The notes below the pieces were generated by a model that saw nothing but the letters and a program-made list of their open reading frames with translations, had not been told where the DNA came from and did no database searches. From Lumbricus terrestris (taxonomy: Eukaryota > Annelida > Clitellata > Crassiclitellata > Lumbricidae): a stretch of 64,000 nt of DNA. The stretch covers positions 63,227,970 through 63,291,969 of the forward strand of contig OX457038.1 of NCBI GenBank assembly GCA_949752735.1, given 5' to 3'. The translations under genes were made by a program, and so were the position numbers. Positions 1-13,135 of the stretch are shown one piece after another (the first letter of the stretch is position 1; each line of letters begins with the position of its first letter).

Positions 1-334
1 CCGAAGGTCCACTATTCCGAACCTTAACCCTAAACCTAACCCTAAACCCAACTATGACCCTAATCCTAGCTCACCCCAACCCTAACCATAACCCTAAACC
101 TTACCCTAACCCACCCCAACCCTAACCATAACTCTAACCCTAACCCTCCCCAACCATAACCCTAACCATAACCCTAAACTTAATCCTAACCCATCCATCC
201 CTAACCCACCTTACCCCAACTCTAACCCTAACCCACTGTAACCCTAACCACCAAGGATAACGGACAAAATATGGCGGATATTCGGAATAGCGGACCTTCG
301 GAATAGTGGGCCCTCGGAATAGTGGGCCGTTACC
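1..334. mobile_element. Telomere-repeat-bearing inverted-repeat element, copy 1 (left end cut by window)
   Basis: The core is degenerate CCCTAA/CCCTAAA-type repeats. It is flanked on the left by GGTCCACTATTCCGA and on the right by the same motif inverted (TCGGAATAGTGG, ending GGGCCGTTACC). The same arrangement with a clear target duplication occurs at 25784-26040, so this is a dispersed element and not a chromosome end. The left terminus lies outside the window, so its TSD cannot be checked. Confidence 0.75.
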
Positions 335-1557
335 GAAGAAACACCCCCGAAATCAAATCCTTGCTACGGTCTTGTGCCCTACATGAGGTTAGAATGTGAA
401 GGTTCATTGGAATTCTACTTCATTCGTGACAGGTCAATTAGAAGTTCGTAGTCACCGTTAGAAGAGTTGGTTGCTTTTCACCTTCATTCAGTGGTTTTGT
501 ATCCTATTATCGTAATTCATAAAAAGGAAGCATTTAACTAAGTTTGCTTTCAGGTCCTGAAAATGATTTGCGATTTCTGAACGATGGTTTCCTCGAGAAC
601 CATTAAAAATTGTGTGAGTTTGGAAAGCGTTCCAAGTTTCTAAACTATAGCCTAAATAAAAGAGGTTAGAACCCTAGCTTGCGTACGTAAAAGTCACTCA
701 ATTTTGGCACATTTTCACACAAACGAATTAAAATCACTATTTGTTGCTAATGCTACAAGATCAGACTTGGCGATTCTTTTTAAACTTGCGTTTTACGGTG
801 ACAAAGATGACTGCGTCTCTGTTCAGACTAAGTCCTACAGCTCTGACCTGCATGTGCGCTACGTTCAGCAGTGATGTCTAAGCAGGCTATACAAACTACA
901 TAATATGATACTAGCCTAGGGTAATTATTGGATTGCTAATAATCACTGAAAGGTCGGGTGAGGACAAAACACAAAAGATGACTGACGCTAGTTTCAAACT
1001 TCCAGTGCATTTTCAAAAGCTGCTTGAAATGTTGTATTTCTCAGAAAAATACCTTTTTTCTCAACTTCTCGCGGAACCCTTGTGCTCACCCCGCGGAACC
1101 CCTGGGTTCCGCGGAACCCAGTTTGGGAAACGCTGCGGTAGAGCAAGCGTGCCGTGGAAAGCAATGGCGTTAAAACGTTGAATATTAATGGCACTGCCCT
1201 GGATAGCGAAACGGGTTTTTCTCGTGTCACCAGTTACGGGAGAAATACAGTCTCCATCTTTCGAACGAGAATTAGGCGCCTGCTATTAATTGGACAGAGG
1301 GCTTCCTAAACTAAGGAGACGAATTGGTAGGACTATAGTGCAACAGGTGATAGCGCCGTTGATGAAAAGCCTGATGTCTCATGAGTGTCTTTACGTAGCA
1401 GTAATTGCCTTCCAAATCAAGAGGCTATTCGACCGTCTTGGTATAGGCCTATTCTGAGAAAATTTCGACCAAATTACCAAAAAAGGTCATCAGGTTTTTC
1501 TGGTCGTCAGCACGCCTGGTCTGCCGAGTGTAGAGGGCGAAACCAACCAAAATGAGG

Positions 1558-1822
<265 letters not shown>

Positions 1823-2149
1823 TGACCTTGAGCAAGTCCTTGACGCTCATTGGCTCAACGCCAGGGATGCTCTGTCGTATGCGAACTTCTGAACTTATTA
1901 ACGAGAGTAATGTTTGTTAATGTGAATAATTGGTTTGAGTTGTATTGTAAACCATTGAGTCATTGAGTGATTTGCGTGGTTGGTAGCTCCACCGATAATC
2001 CGCGGCTTTGTGTCTGTTACTATAAGTGCTTTCAAGTCTCGACATAAATGCAAATGACTCCTCAGGGATTTAAGCATTAATTAGGTTATGTAACAGGAGA
2101 TAAAAATAAAACGCCTGAGACGGCATTAATACTACTGCAGTAACTACTT

Positions 2150-2403
2150 TATTATTATCATTGTCATCATCATCGTCTTCGTCGTCACCATCGTCGTCGT
2201 CTTCGTCGTCGTCGTCATCATCATCATTATAGCAGTAGTCGTATGCCCTATTATTGTTTGTAATATTATATCATCATCATTATTATTAATATATCATTAT
2301 AATCAGAATTATTCTTGTTAAATTTATTGCCAGAGTATTATGATCCCTCCTCGTGACTAATTGTCATGATCGTCGTCATCATCATCATCATCATCGTCGT
2401 CGT

Positions 2404-2444
<41 letters not shown>

Positions 2445-2460
2445 TCAGCAGCAGCAGCAT
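2150..2460. repeat. (ATC/GTC/CAG)n trinucleotide tract
   Basis: Imperfect ATC, GTC and CAG trinucleotide runs in two blocks (about 2150-2230 and 2365-2460). Low-complexity intronic sequence. Confidence 0.85.
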
Positions 2461-2594
2461 GTTTGTGATAATAGTCGTTCTCGTCATTGTCGTAATTTTT
2501 GTCTCTATAATCGTTTTCTCAATGATATTGCCTTACATGTTGGACAAGGATCACGATGTATAATTATGCCATGGATTAACTTTTAAACCGACAG

Positions 2595-5500
2595 ATCGAA
2601 AGACTACAGAAACTTCTACAGAGAAGGAGAATTAAGCTCTCAAAAGTGGCTGAAAGGCAAGTCCCATTTTACAGAAGTTTTGTTTTGGCCTATTTAAGAC
2701 TTCTTTGGAAGTCATTCAAATCAGTATTTTTAAAGTACGGCATTCCTGTGTCTGATAAAAATGTAATCAGATGCAACTTACATTTAATGACACTCGATCT
2801 AACACCGATGCTAGTATATAGCTAGCCTATATAGCTACTTACAGTTACTGTAGGTAGACTTACTGCATTGGCGAATTTATCAATTTAATCATGTTTCACG
2901 TAATCTTATTCACTGATTTGGGTCCTTTTTATTGTCTTAAACGCACTAAACGATTTTTGTTTAGTTTAAACAAATTTTAAAGAAATGAATTTCCAGGAGG
3001 TTTTTAAAGTAATTTTTCCTTTTAATTTATTCTTCGAATAGTTAATTTTGCGAAATGATAGACTAGATCAAAATTTGAAAAACGTAGGCCCCCTATTTGG
3101 AAAATTTATGAAAACTGCTAAACTAAGCGTTCCTGCACAGCTGTTGGTTTTACACTCTTACACAAGCTTAATAGGGCCTACTTAATATTAATATTCGATA
3201 GGCCTATATTTGTTTTTCTTTTACTTAATATTCATTGTTTATCTCTTTTTTCGCTGTTTTAAGCTACGTTTTGCACTGCGAACGCTATTCCGAGTTCGAC
3301 AGTTTCCTCGTCCCTCCGGAGCCATCCAATCCGTGGCTTTCGGATAGCACAGACTTCTGGGTTCTGGAGTCGTCTATGTGAGTCAACCTGTTAGTTTGAA
3401 ACACCCGAAATTTGGCTTCTTACATACTCAATAAGAGTAAATATCGGCCTTAATTGACGATTTGGCTTGTCGTAAACACCTCAGTTTGTTGCTCGATATC
3501 TTCGCGATCCTCCAATAGATCTACTCCTAAACAATTTCCTATAATACGCCTCTGGTGTAGCCTACATTTGATTTCAGGCAATTGTATTTAAATTACTGTT
3601 CTTGTTGTTGTTGCTATTGACCTTTCAGATACAGTACTTCTTCCTGTTGTTAACTTGAGTCGGATAAATTACTTAGTTATGAAAATGATATTTCAATATT
3701 TGCAATGTTATAGGGCCTACTTAAATAATGATGATGATGATAATAATGATAATAATAATGATAATAAAAATAATAATAGCAAAAATAATATTGTTACCTT
3801 CAACGCAGTCGATGTCTGTATCGCCATTTAAAGCGATGAAACTGATGTGATCCTAAAGTCTGAAAATTTAATTTAAGTCTGTCCTATAATTATGGTCTAC
3901 ACAACGATCAATCAAGAAAATTCATAATGTTTATAGCGAATGCATATCCTAACTAATTGAATGAAGGCATTTAGTTGAGAAGAAACCATTTCTCCCCATC
4001 GTAGTTCAAGAGATCTTAGAGATGCTATGTTCGCGCATCCGTTTCTTTCTCCAGGAGAGACGTTCCAGCCTGGAGAATCAAACGATGGAGCTTCAGCCTT
4101 CGGGAACTGCTGCAGGACCCGGCGGGACGAGAACATTTCAAACACTTTCTGGAAAAGGAGTTCAGTGCCGAAAATCTCAAGTCAGTCTCTGCGTATTTTT
4201 GATGCAATAAATACTGCCAGTGGCGGCGCTAGGAGGGGCTAGGGGGGTTAAGCCCCCTATAAGAGGTTCAGCCCCCATAAAAAGGGCCTTTTGACATTGA
4301 AATATTCCCGATTTTCGGCCGACGACTAAAAAAAGGTAGTCAAAAATTTCGGCTGTGAAAATAGAAAATTTCCGCCGCGAGGCTTCAGCCCCCCCCAAAC
4401 TGAAATCCTGGCGCCACCACTGAATACTGTCCATTATTAATCAACGATTCATGCAACACAATAATGTAAGCATCCAAAAACTTTTATCAATTTTGTCAAT
4501 CCATTCCGCCGTCTTCTATTCTCTCTTGTTCTAAATAATATATAATATCTTGCTAAGCAGCGTATCTGCCTCCTCCTCCTTTTCTGCCTAGTCTTCCAGT
4601 TACCTGATTTTGTTCTTTATTTGCGATTTCTCTGTCAGAATGCAACGCTCAGCTTTTGTCTCGCGCTAAACTTTTCATGAATGCGAAATTTACGATTACA
4701 ATTACGATTACGACTATTCTGCAGAGGATGCTATAGGGCCCTCTTTCGAGAAATTAGCTATTACCGGTATGTTGATTGCACTGAGTACTGACCGTGCGGC
4801 GTGTGTGAGAAGACCAACGGTGAGCGAGAGAACTGGCCCCTGGATAAGTTTTACGTTTTTAGCCTGTATGATGTAAAAGAATTAACAGAGTGTTTAAGAC
4901 TTAACAAAAATGCCAAGCCACCTTTGGTATTTTGCTGCTTCAGGTTTTGGGAAGTCTGCGAAAAGGTGAAATGTATATCGCAGAAAGATGTCGAAGCCAC
5001 AGTTCTGGAAATCTACCGGTCAGTTTGCATGGTATCATCTCTGTATCTCTGACTAAATGTCTAGTTGACTGACCTACCAATCCTAATGCTAACGTCCATA
5101 TCCTGGAATCAGATCCGCAATTTCCTCTCCTTGCTCTTGAACTGTAACCGAATTACCCCCCCCATCCCCCACCGTTGCCTATCGATTTCTTGCTCACCGT
5201 CATACCCACAATGTCGCTCAACATCCATCAACATAATAATGATTACATTTTGATTCTTCTGGCTGCTGTGAAGCCTTGTAATCGAAGCATGCACGCACAC
5301 ACGCGCACACGCACATATATATACAGGGTGGCCCCAAAAAAGTGATAACGTCTCGTATAATGTAATATAATTAGCTCCATTTTTTTAGACTTTATCCATA
5401 ATAGCTTAAATAGTTCCCTCATTTACTTATTTACCTGCTTAATCATATGACGTAATTATTACGACAATTTCCGATCGTCATTTTTTATTTTTTGTTTGCC

Positions 5501-8500
5501 AATCGTCAACTTCTGCGTGTTTTGAAGACATTTTGACCAGAATGACAAAAATCACAACAGAAGATCGTATTCTGATTAAAAATATGCGAATTCAGAAACT
5601 TCGCAAGGCGAATGAAAAATGGGCTTCCAAACAAAGCCTGGAGTAGATCTATAGCTATAGTGTCAGTCAGGTTATTAAAAAAAACTTTACAACGACGGTA
5701 CAACAGAACGTAGGCCTAAACGCGGAAGTGGTCGGCCAAAGTCTGCAAGAACACGACAGAATATTGAGCGGGTGAGTGAGCTGATCTGCAGTCAAGAAGA
5801 TGATCCACACTGTGACAAAAGTCCGCGAGAAATTTAAAGAGCAACGGGTATATCACGGTCGGCGCAACGTATTGTAAAGCAAGATTTACGACTGAAAACG
5901 TACAAGCGTGTGATCGGGCAGACGCTCAACGAAAATTGCAAATTGAAACGTTTGCAACGCAGTCAGCAGCTACTTGAACGGTTTTCTAATGGCAGAAGTG
6001 TACGAACCATCAGGTTTACAGACGAAAAGACGTTCATCGTTGCCACGCCAGTTAATTCTAAAAATGATCGTATTTATTCAGTTGAATCAAAGAAAAGGCA
6101 AATTCCAGTAAGGAGACTTAGGCCTATACAAGAACGTGAACATTTCAGCGGCGGTAACATGGTATCAGCAGTTGTTTCTCGCTTACAAAAGTTGTTGAGA
6201 AGCAAGGGGACACATTGAACATGTTTTATGATTAGCGTAATTACTACTTGGCATACAAAAGTAAATTACAAAACGTTATAAGCTTATTAATTCAATTATA
6301 TTAAATGACCCTTTGCTACGAGATGTTATCACTTTTATTGGGCCACCCTGTATATACATACATACATACATACATACATACATACATACATACATACATA
6401 CATACATACATACATACATACAAATATCTTGCTATACCTCTAGTACTTTAGATTGTCTGCAATTCATTAACTATACAACGTTTGAACATCAACTCCTTAC
6501 TATTACGAATTATAATAATTGCTATTGTGACAGTAGGTCTACTAACACGACCTAATGGCAGTTGAGATACTGCCTGATTCTCTTTTATACACAACTAGAA
6601 TAATGGTGATCTATCACATAACAAATGGAGTAGTAAAGATACAGAAGATAGCACAATGAGATTGGCTTTATTTAATCAATACATAACCGGTGTTCTCCAC
6701 ATCACATCACATTCTCTTGTGGACTTGTACTTTACATAGCATTCTCTTGTACTTTAAATAACATTCAACTGAAGGCTTTTACTTTACATAACATTCCCTG
6801 GTACTTTACATAACATTCTCTTGTACTTTACCTAGCATTCTCTTTTACTTTACATAACATTATCTTTTACTTTACATAACATTCTCTCATACTTTAGGCC
6901 TACACAGCATTCTTTCGTATTTCACATAACAATCTCTTTTACCTTTCAAAACATTCTCTTGTACTTCAAATAACATTCTCTATTACAAAGCATTCTCTTG
7001 AGGCCTACTTCAAATAACATACTCTTTTACTTAACATAGCATTCTCTTTTACTTTGCATAACATTCTCTTTTACTTTACATAACATTCTTTCGTACTTCA
7101 CGTAACAATCTCTTTTACTTTACAAAACATTCTCTTGTACTTCAAATAACATTCTCTTTTATTTTGCATAACATTCTCTTTTACTTTACAAAACATTCTA
7201 TCGTATACTTCAAATAACATTCTCTTTTACTTTACATAACATTCTCTATTACTTTACATAACAGTGAATACCTGGCCGTTGGCGCCTGTGATCCAGTTAA
7301 CCTCGACTGTCGCGTTCTTGAGTCGGTTAAGCGACGAATTGACGAGAATCCGGACCGATATTGTCTCGAGGAAGCACAGGTATGAAATTATGTTAAATAT
7401 ACTCAATGCAAGGAAAAGTAAGAAAAGGTATAAGCTAAAGTAAGATAAGATAAGCCAATGTTAAGTAATTACAAAAATGCTGTGCTTAGACAAGCGATAC
7501 ATTACGGTATTATTATGCCGCTCATACCGTATGAGATCACTTTCTGAAGATTATTTTATTATCCCATATTAGGGTGGTCCTTATTTTTAAAAGTTTGATT
7601 TTATAACGGGGCACCCTCTAAGTTGGTTTCTATTGATGAGAAAAAAATTGAGAAAATTTTTGGAGAGAATATGAGGACATTTAGGGGTCGCTACCAGAGG
7701 TTAAAGTTCAAGGTTAGAATTAATTTGGGCTTTGTGGTCCACTATGCGCAATTTCCATTAATATGCTTTCCGACCATGTTAATCGCTATGATAGAATTTG
7801 ATAGACAACTATACTCACATATTTATTAACATCTCCGACATCATGATTGCCACCTACTTACTTATTTTATTGACATTTTTTTATAATGCATTCACAGCCA
7901 TTGCATCTTTTGGCGGCAATTTCGCTTCATTTTGGTTTTTTCGTGTATATTGCATAGTTTCGCTATAATTGTCAAAGAGAACACAAAGTTGGCAATAGAC
8001 CTAAGTCTTGACAATGCCACGGCGAAAGTGAGTAACAGAAATGCAACACTTGTAGGCCTACTTTCTTTCGCACTACAATGTCTTGGCAATGATCCCGCAG
8101 AGTTCAATCTCTATTGTTTTTCAATGATTAAGGAGTGAATAAAGAATCGGCAAATTTCAAACATTTATGAAAACTTGAAAGCTGAATGCCAACCAGGAGT
8201 TCCTCTAATAATTCACTGGGATGGAAAGTTGTTGGAAGACATCTGCAGACTGCAGTAAAGAAATAGTAGACCGTCTTCATGTCCTCGTTTCTAGAGTGGA
8301 TGTCGACCAGATCCTCGGTTTACAGAAGTTATCATCGGGACAAGAAAATCTTCAGTGTCTGCAGTGCATGAAGCGGTTGTGACTTGGGTCATTACTGATC
8401 AAATCAAATCTATGTGCTTTGACACCACATCAGTGAATAGTGCCATGGACTAAGAAATGGTGCCTCCATCCTGTTGGAACAGAAGCTGGACAAGGATTTG

Positions 8501-11019
8501 TTGTAGAGTGCATGTCGCTATCACATAGGCCTAAATTAAGTTGGAGGCAGTGGTTTTCTCTTGGTTCACCGAAGGGTAAGGACATAATGATTTTTTCCGC
8601 TGGGCTGCACAGAGCGAGGTTGATCGGCAAGAGCATTTACAGTGTTAAGATATGGATGTTCAAGAAATAATTCAAGTCAACAAGAAGAGAATAAAGGGTA
8701 CATGTATGGCTGACATCTGCCTGCTATACGCCAAAGTCTGATTTCAAGCACCGAATGCACCATCTATACTCCTCAACTTGACCTGTATAGAGCAGATCTT
8801 TAAGGACATTGACAAAATACAGGGAGATAAAATAGTGCAGTTGCAGACGTTGCAATGAAGAAATGTTTAGAAGACCTTTGGTATCTTTCAGAGGAATTGG
8901 TGACTTTTGCGTTCTTTGATTTTTGGGCCTTCCATTTATACCAAGCGCCAAATGATTACTACTCTGGACAAAACTTGGATCGAACATCCACTTCAAAGAA
9001 GAACCTTGGAACCTGCTGTAATAAGCTCAATGCAACTGGAAGATTTTGTCATGGAAAACACGAGATTTTTCAAGTTTTCTCCAATAAGACGTTGATATAC
9101 ATGGTCAAACGACACGAGAACTTCAAGTTAGATTAGGCCACTGCGAGCTCAGTGAAAGTTGTGAATGACATTACAAAGCGTGGAGTGACACTCATGAACA
9201 TGTATAACAAGCTTCAAACAAATAATGAGGATCAGATGCAGAGTCTGCTATATTGATTGTGAAGAAATATTCGGTATAGCCTACCTATCGTCGCAAAAGA
9301 CTGATGCAATAATGGAAACATTAACTGGAAAAACATTTTTATGTCCGTGTATGCGTTTTGTCCAAAATAGTAAACCAGTCCACAGGCCACTAGTCCACCT
9401 CCAGCACGGTCCATTGCCCACCATAATTTATTTAAATTTGTTCATTCAACCATAGATGTACACTAGTAATAGTATACAATATACAATATTCCATGTTTCG
9501 CCTGTGTCTTTACATTGATATATGTTACGTCCGGTAGCGACCCCTAAAACTAAAAAAAATCGGCCAAAATTTTCAGTGTTAATATTTTTTAACCTAAAGG
9601 TATAAGATAGGAGGGTGCCCCGTTTACAATTCTCCCAAAAATATTTTTACATGGAGCTAAGGACCACACTATCCCATATATACTTAATGTAGGCTACGTT
9701 TATTGAAAGAACAATTCCATACATGTAGCCTAAAGGTCGTTCGGTAAAACAAAACGTCGAGCAGCACTATAGTCCTACAGTCGATTTGATTTAGATTAAA
9801 ATGGACAATAGATCTGTTAATCCGATCAGTGTGGATTAGATTATATCAATAATTGAATAATTATTTGCTTTGATTCATAATATTAATTTCTGTTGGTGTT
9901 TAAGGAGCACATATTTCAGCTGATGAAACGCGATAGCTACAATCGCTACATTCGTCTCGACATCTACAAAGAGTTCATCCACGGAAACAGACGAAAGGTC
10001 AGATGGAAATCATCTTTCTCCTAATCATTAACACCCGTTCTAACCTTGTAATTTAGCTGAATTAAATTGGGTATAGGGGCCTACTCCCTCAGTGCAGATG
10101 CAGCAGATCTAGAGTTGTTCTATAGAAGTTGGTGTAGCCTAATTCACTACGCGCTCCTCTAGTGCAGACAATAGAGTTTGTTTTAATCTTAGAATTGTTG
10201 ATTATATGCTCTTGGTGCAAGCTTAGAGTAAATTTGTTCCAATCTTAGAATTCTGTAGAATTCATGTGATTTGTACAGTTTTACAGAGTTGTACGGTTTT
10301 TCACCATCTGAAAATGATCCGTGACCTTAACTATTTGATAACCTTTACAACCGTTGAACTGGTCTATTGCACAGAAATTTCTATTCGACAGTTACATGTA
10401 AATAATCAATTTTTCTTTATGACCATAGTTTATCATGGACGGAGACTTAGGGGGAACAAGGGGGTCGGTCCACCCAATGTTAATAGTGGGAGACCGTCCA
10501 TTGTCATGTCCCCCAATATAATAAGAAAAGAAATAGAATACAGTGGTTAATAGGTTAATTCTGGTTATATCGCAGGAAGTAAAGACTATGAAGATGACTA
10601 GAATACCAAACGACTAAAAAAGTCATCAGCTTTTTTGGCAGGGAAAATTATATGTCTTATGAGATTTTGACCAAATAACTAAAAAAGGTCGTCAAAAATT
10701 TTGGTCGATGAAAATGGAAAATTTCGTCAGCGACTCGGGCGGCCACTCGTTCGTCCCCCCTAGAATTCTAGACCAAGTATCCGCCCATGAATAGTATCCA
10801 TTACTTGAAAACATCGATCTCTTGGTTAATAGTCAGTGCTCGAGAACACCGTCTATTATTTCATTTGTTTAGTTATTATATTATCTCCATTTCCTATATT
10901 GTTGAAAAGAAAACCTGCTTATGAAATTATTTCAGAGCAAGAAACGTTTTGGCAGCGTTCGTCACCTGTACGATCTGAGCAGTAAAATCAACTTCAAGAC
11001 TCGGTACAGTGAAATCTAG
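2595..11019 (+). CDS. RGS7-like: R7-family regulator of G-protein signalling (RGS6/7/9/11-like), 3' seven exons
   Basis: R7 RGS proteins pair with Gbeta5 through a GGL domain and accelerate GTP hydrolysis on Galpha i/o at the membrane. Seven exons join in frame: 2595-2656, 3264-3377, 4055-4180, 4944-5018, 7265-7379, 9905-9997, 10936-11019 (stop TAG), giving 222 residues. Exon 1 is the GGL end (LQRRRIKLSKVAES); exon 2 carries the R7 linker signature PPEPSNPWLSD and FW. Exons 3-6 form the RGS domain (RIKRWSFSL, DPAGREHF, FSAENLKFW, VNLD, AQEHIFQLMKRDSYNRY). The last exon gives a short basic C-terminus ending TRYSEI. All junction phases agree. Intron 1 uses a GC donor (AAG|GCAAGT). The DEP/DHEX N-terminus must lie left of the window. 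The domain order and linker point to R7 and not to R4 or R12 families; which paralogue is unresolved. Confidence 0.93.
2657..3263 (+). other. GC-AG intron in the R7 RGS gene
   Basis: The exon ends GCTGAAAG followed by GCAAGT, a strong GC-type donor. The acceptor is TTTTAAG before CTACGTT. Joining AG with C restores serine in the conserved KVAES motif, which fixes the GC donor. No in-frame GT alternative preserves the motif. Confidence 0.85.
3725..3790. repeat. (GAT/AAT)n tract
   Basis: Imperfect GATGAT/AATAAT low-complexity run within an RGS intron. Confidence 0.8.
4218..4422. mobile_element. CAGTGGCG-type MITE (hAT-like), 205 bp
   Basis: The ends are CAGTGGCGGCGCTAG and CTGGCGCCACCACTG, near-perfect inverted repeats. 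The flanks are AATACTGC and AATACTGT, an 8-bp TSD with one mismatch. The interior contains AGCCCCC runs and the phrase ACTAAAAAAAGGTAGTCAAAAATTT, seen again in related elements at 10434, 40884 and 57162. It lies 38 bp downstream of an RGS exon, in the intron. Confidence 0.8.
5324..6350 (+). mobile_element. Decayed Tc1/mariner-type transposon
   Basis: The ends are CAGGGTGGCCCCAAAAAAGTGATAAC and its inverted partner GTTATCACTTTTATTGGGCCACCCTG, each next to TA, the usual mariner target. The interior encodes broken transposase pieces on the + strand: ITTEDRILIKNMR near 5546-5600, and RIVKQDLRLKTYKR through RFTDEKTFIV near 5870-6050; the latter resembles the first catalytic Asp region of mariner transposases. 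The 1,027-bp length is shorter than a full element, so it is degenerate and probably internally deleted. It inserted in RGS intron 4 beside a TA/CA microsatellite. Confidence 0.88.
6351..6421. repeat. (CATA)n microsatellite
   Basis: TATACATA/CATA tetranucleotide array directly abutting the mariner right end; together with the ACACGC/ATATAT run before the left end it suggests insertion into a simple repeat. Confidence 0.9.
6690..7264. repeat. 22-bp minisatellite, imperfect
   Basis: Roughly two dozen imperfect copies of a unit close to ACATAACATTCTCTTTTACTTT. The array runs to within a few bases of the acceptor of the RGS exon at 7265, so the repeat itself supplies part of the pyrimidine-rich tract before that exon. 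Confidence 0.88.
7570..9671 (+). mobile_element. Degenerate hAT-like transposon, 2.1 kb, with transposase remnants
   Basis: The termini TAGGGTGGTCC and GGACCACACTA are flanked by an exact 8-bp TSD, TCCCATAT (7562-7569 and 9672-9679). Longer subterminal inverted similarity includes GGGGCACCCTC near 7605 and GAGGGTGCCCCG near 9610. Interior + strand frames hold a broken transposase-like protein: IIHWDGKLLEDI near 8205-8243, VDRLHVLVS near 8265-8295, LCFDTTS near 8415-8435, and IYSVKIWMF near 8635-8665. I recognise this as resembling transposase-like proteins repeated in many invertebrate genomes (from memory). Multiple stops make it non-functional. Located in RGS intron 5. Confidence 0.8.
10434..10789. 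mobile_element. MITE-like element related to the CAGTGGCG group
   Basis: The ends CATGGACGGAGACTTAGG and CCAAGTATCCGCCCATG are imperfect inverted repeats. The interior shares AACTAAAAAAGGTCGTCAAA and the GATGAAAATGGAAAATTTC phrase with elements at 4218, 40884 and 57162. No convincing TSD was seen. It lies in the last RGS intron. Confidence 0.6.
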
Positions 11020-12081
<1,062 letters not shown>

Positions 12082-12329
12082 CAGTGGCGTCTACCCCCCC
12101 ACTTGGAGTGGGAGAACAAACCCCCCCATTTTCGTCGACTTAAAACAATTGTATGGGAATCTGTTCATATGTTACGTACGCACAGTGTTTAATCTAGTCC
12201 CCCTCCTCTGGGGGGGAAAATTGAGGTTTCTGGGGGGGGGAAAGACAATTGAGCGCCGAAGGACGCTCGTGATGCGCGTTGCACTGTGAGGGGCAGGGGT
12301 ATGGGGAGGGGATGCGCCCCTCCCCATCA

Positions 12330-13085
12330 GAATCTTTTTGAATTTGCACATTGCAATGGCAGCATTTTAAGGTGTCGTCTTAACAAAATAGCTGTACTTT
12401 TTCAGTGACCCATTAGAAACTTTTTGAATTTCCACATTGCAATGGCACCATTTTAAGGTGTCGTCTTAACAAAATAGCTGTACTTTTTCAGTGACCCATT
12501 AGAAACTTTTTGAATTTCCACATTGCAATGGCACCATTTTAAGGGGTCATCTTTAAAAAACTGTACTTTTTCAGTGACCCATCAGAAACTTTTTGAATTT
12601 CCACATTGCAATGGCAGCATTTTAAGGGGTCATCTTAACAAAATAGCTGTACATTTTTAGTGACCCATTAGAAACTTTTTGAATTTGCACATTGCAATGG
12701 CAGCATTTTAAGGTGCCGTCTTAACAAAATAGCTGTACTTTTTCAGTGGCCCATTAGAAACTTTTGGAATTTCCACATTGCAATGGCACCATTTTAAGGG
12801 GTCATCTTTAAAAAACTGTACTTTTTCAGTGACCCATCAGAAACTTTTTGAATTTCCACATTGCAATGGCAGCATTTTAAGGGGTCATCTTAACAAAATA
12901 GCTGTACATTTTTAGTGACCCATTAGAAACTTTTTGAATTTGCACATTGCAATGGCAGCATTTTAAGGTGCCGTCTTAACAAAATAGCTGTAGGCCTACT
13001 TTTTCAGTGGCCCATTAGAAACTTTTGAAATTTCCACATTGCAATGGCAGCATTTTAAGGTGTCGTCTTAATAAAATTACCGGTA
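12330..13085. repeat. 86-bp tandem repeat (about 9 copies)
   Basis: The unit begins AAACTTTTTGAATTTCCACA and continues through CATTGCAATGGCAGCATTTT to GTGACCCATTAG. Successive units start at 12331, 12417 and 12503, so the period is 86 bp, with a few shorter units. Decayed copies resume at about 14055-14220, on the other side of the hAT insertion. Confidence 0.92.
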
Positions 13086-13135
13086 CTCATTTTTCCATGC
13101 TGATACTAGCCTAGCCATGGTTTGAGACCTTAGAG

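Noticed and set aside
1..334. True chromosome end or fusion-derived telomere tract
   Set aside because: The repeats are degenerate, bounded by inverted repeats, and occur again internally with an exact 8-bp TSD.
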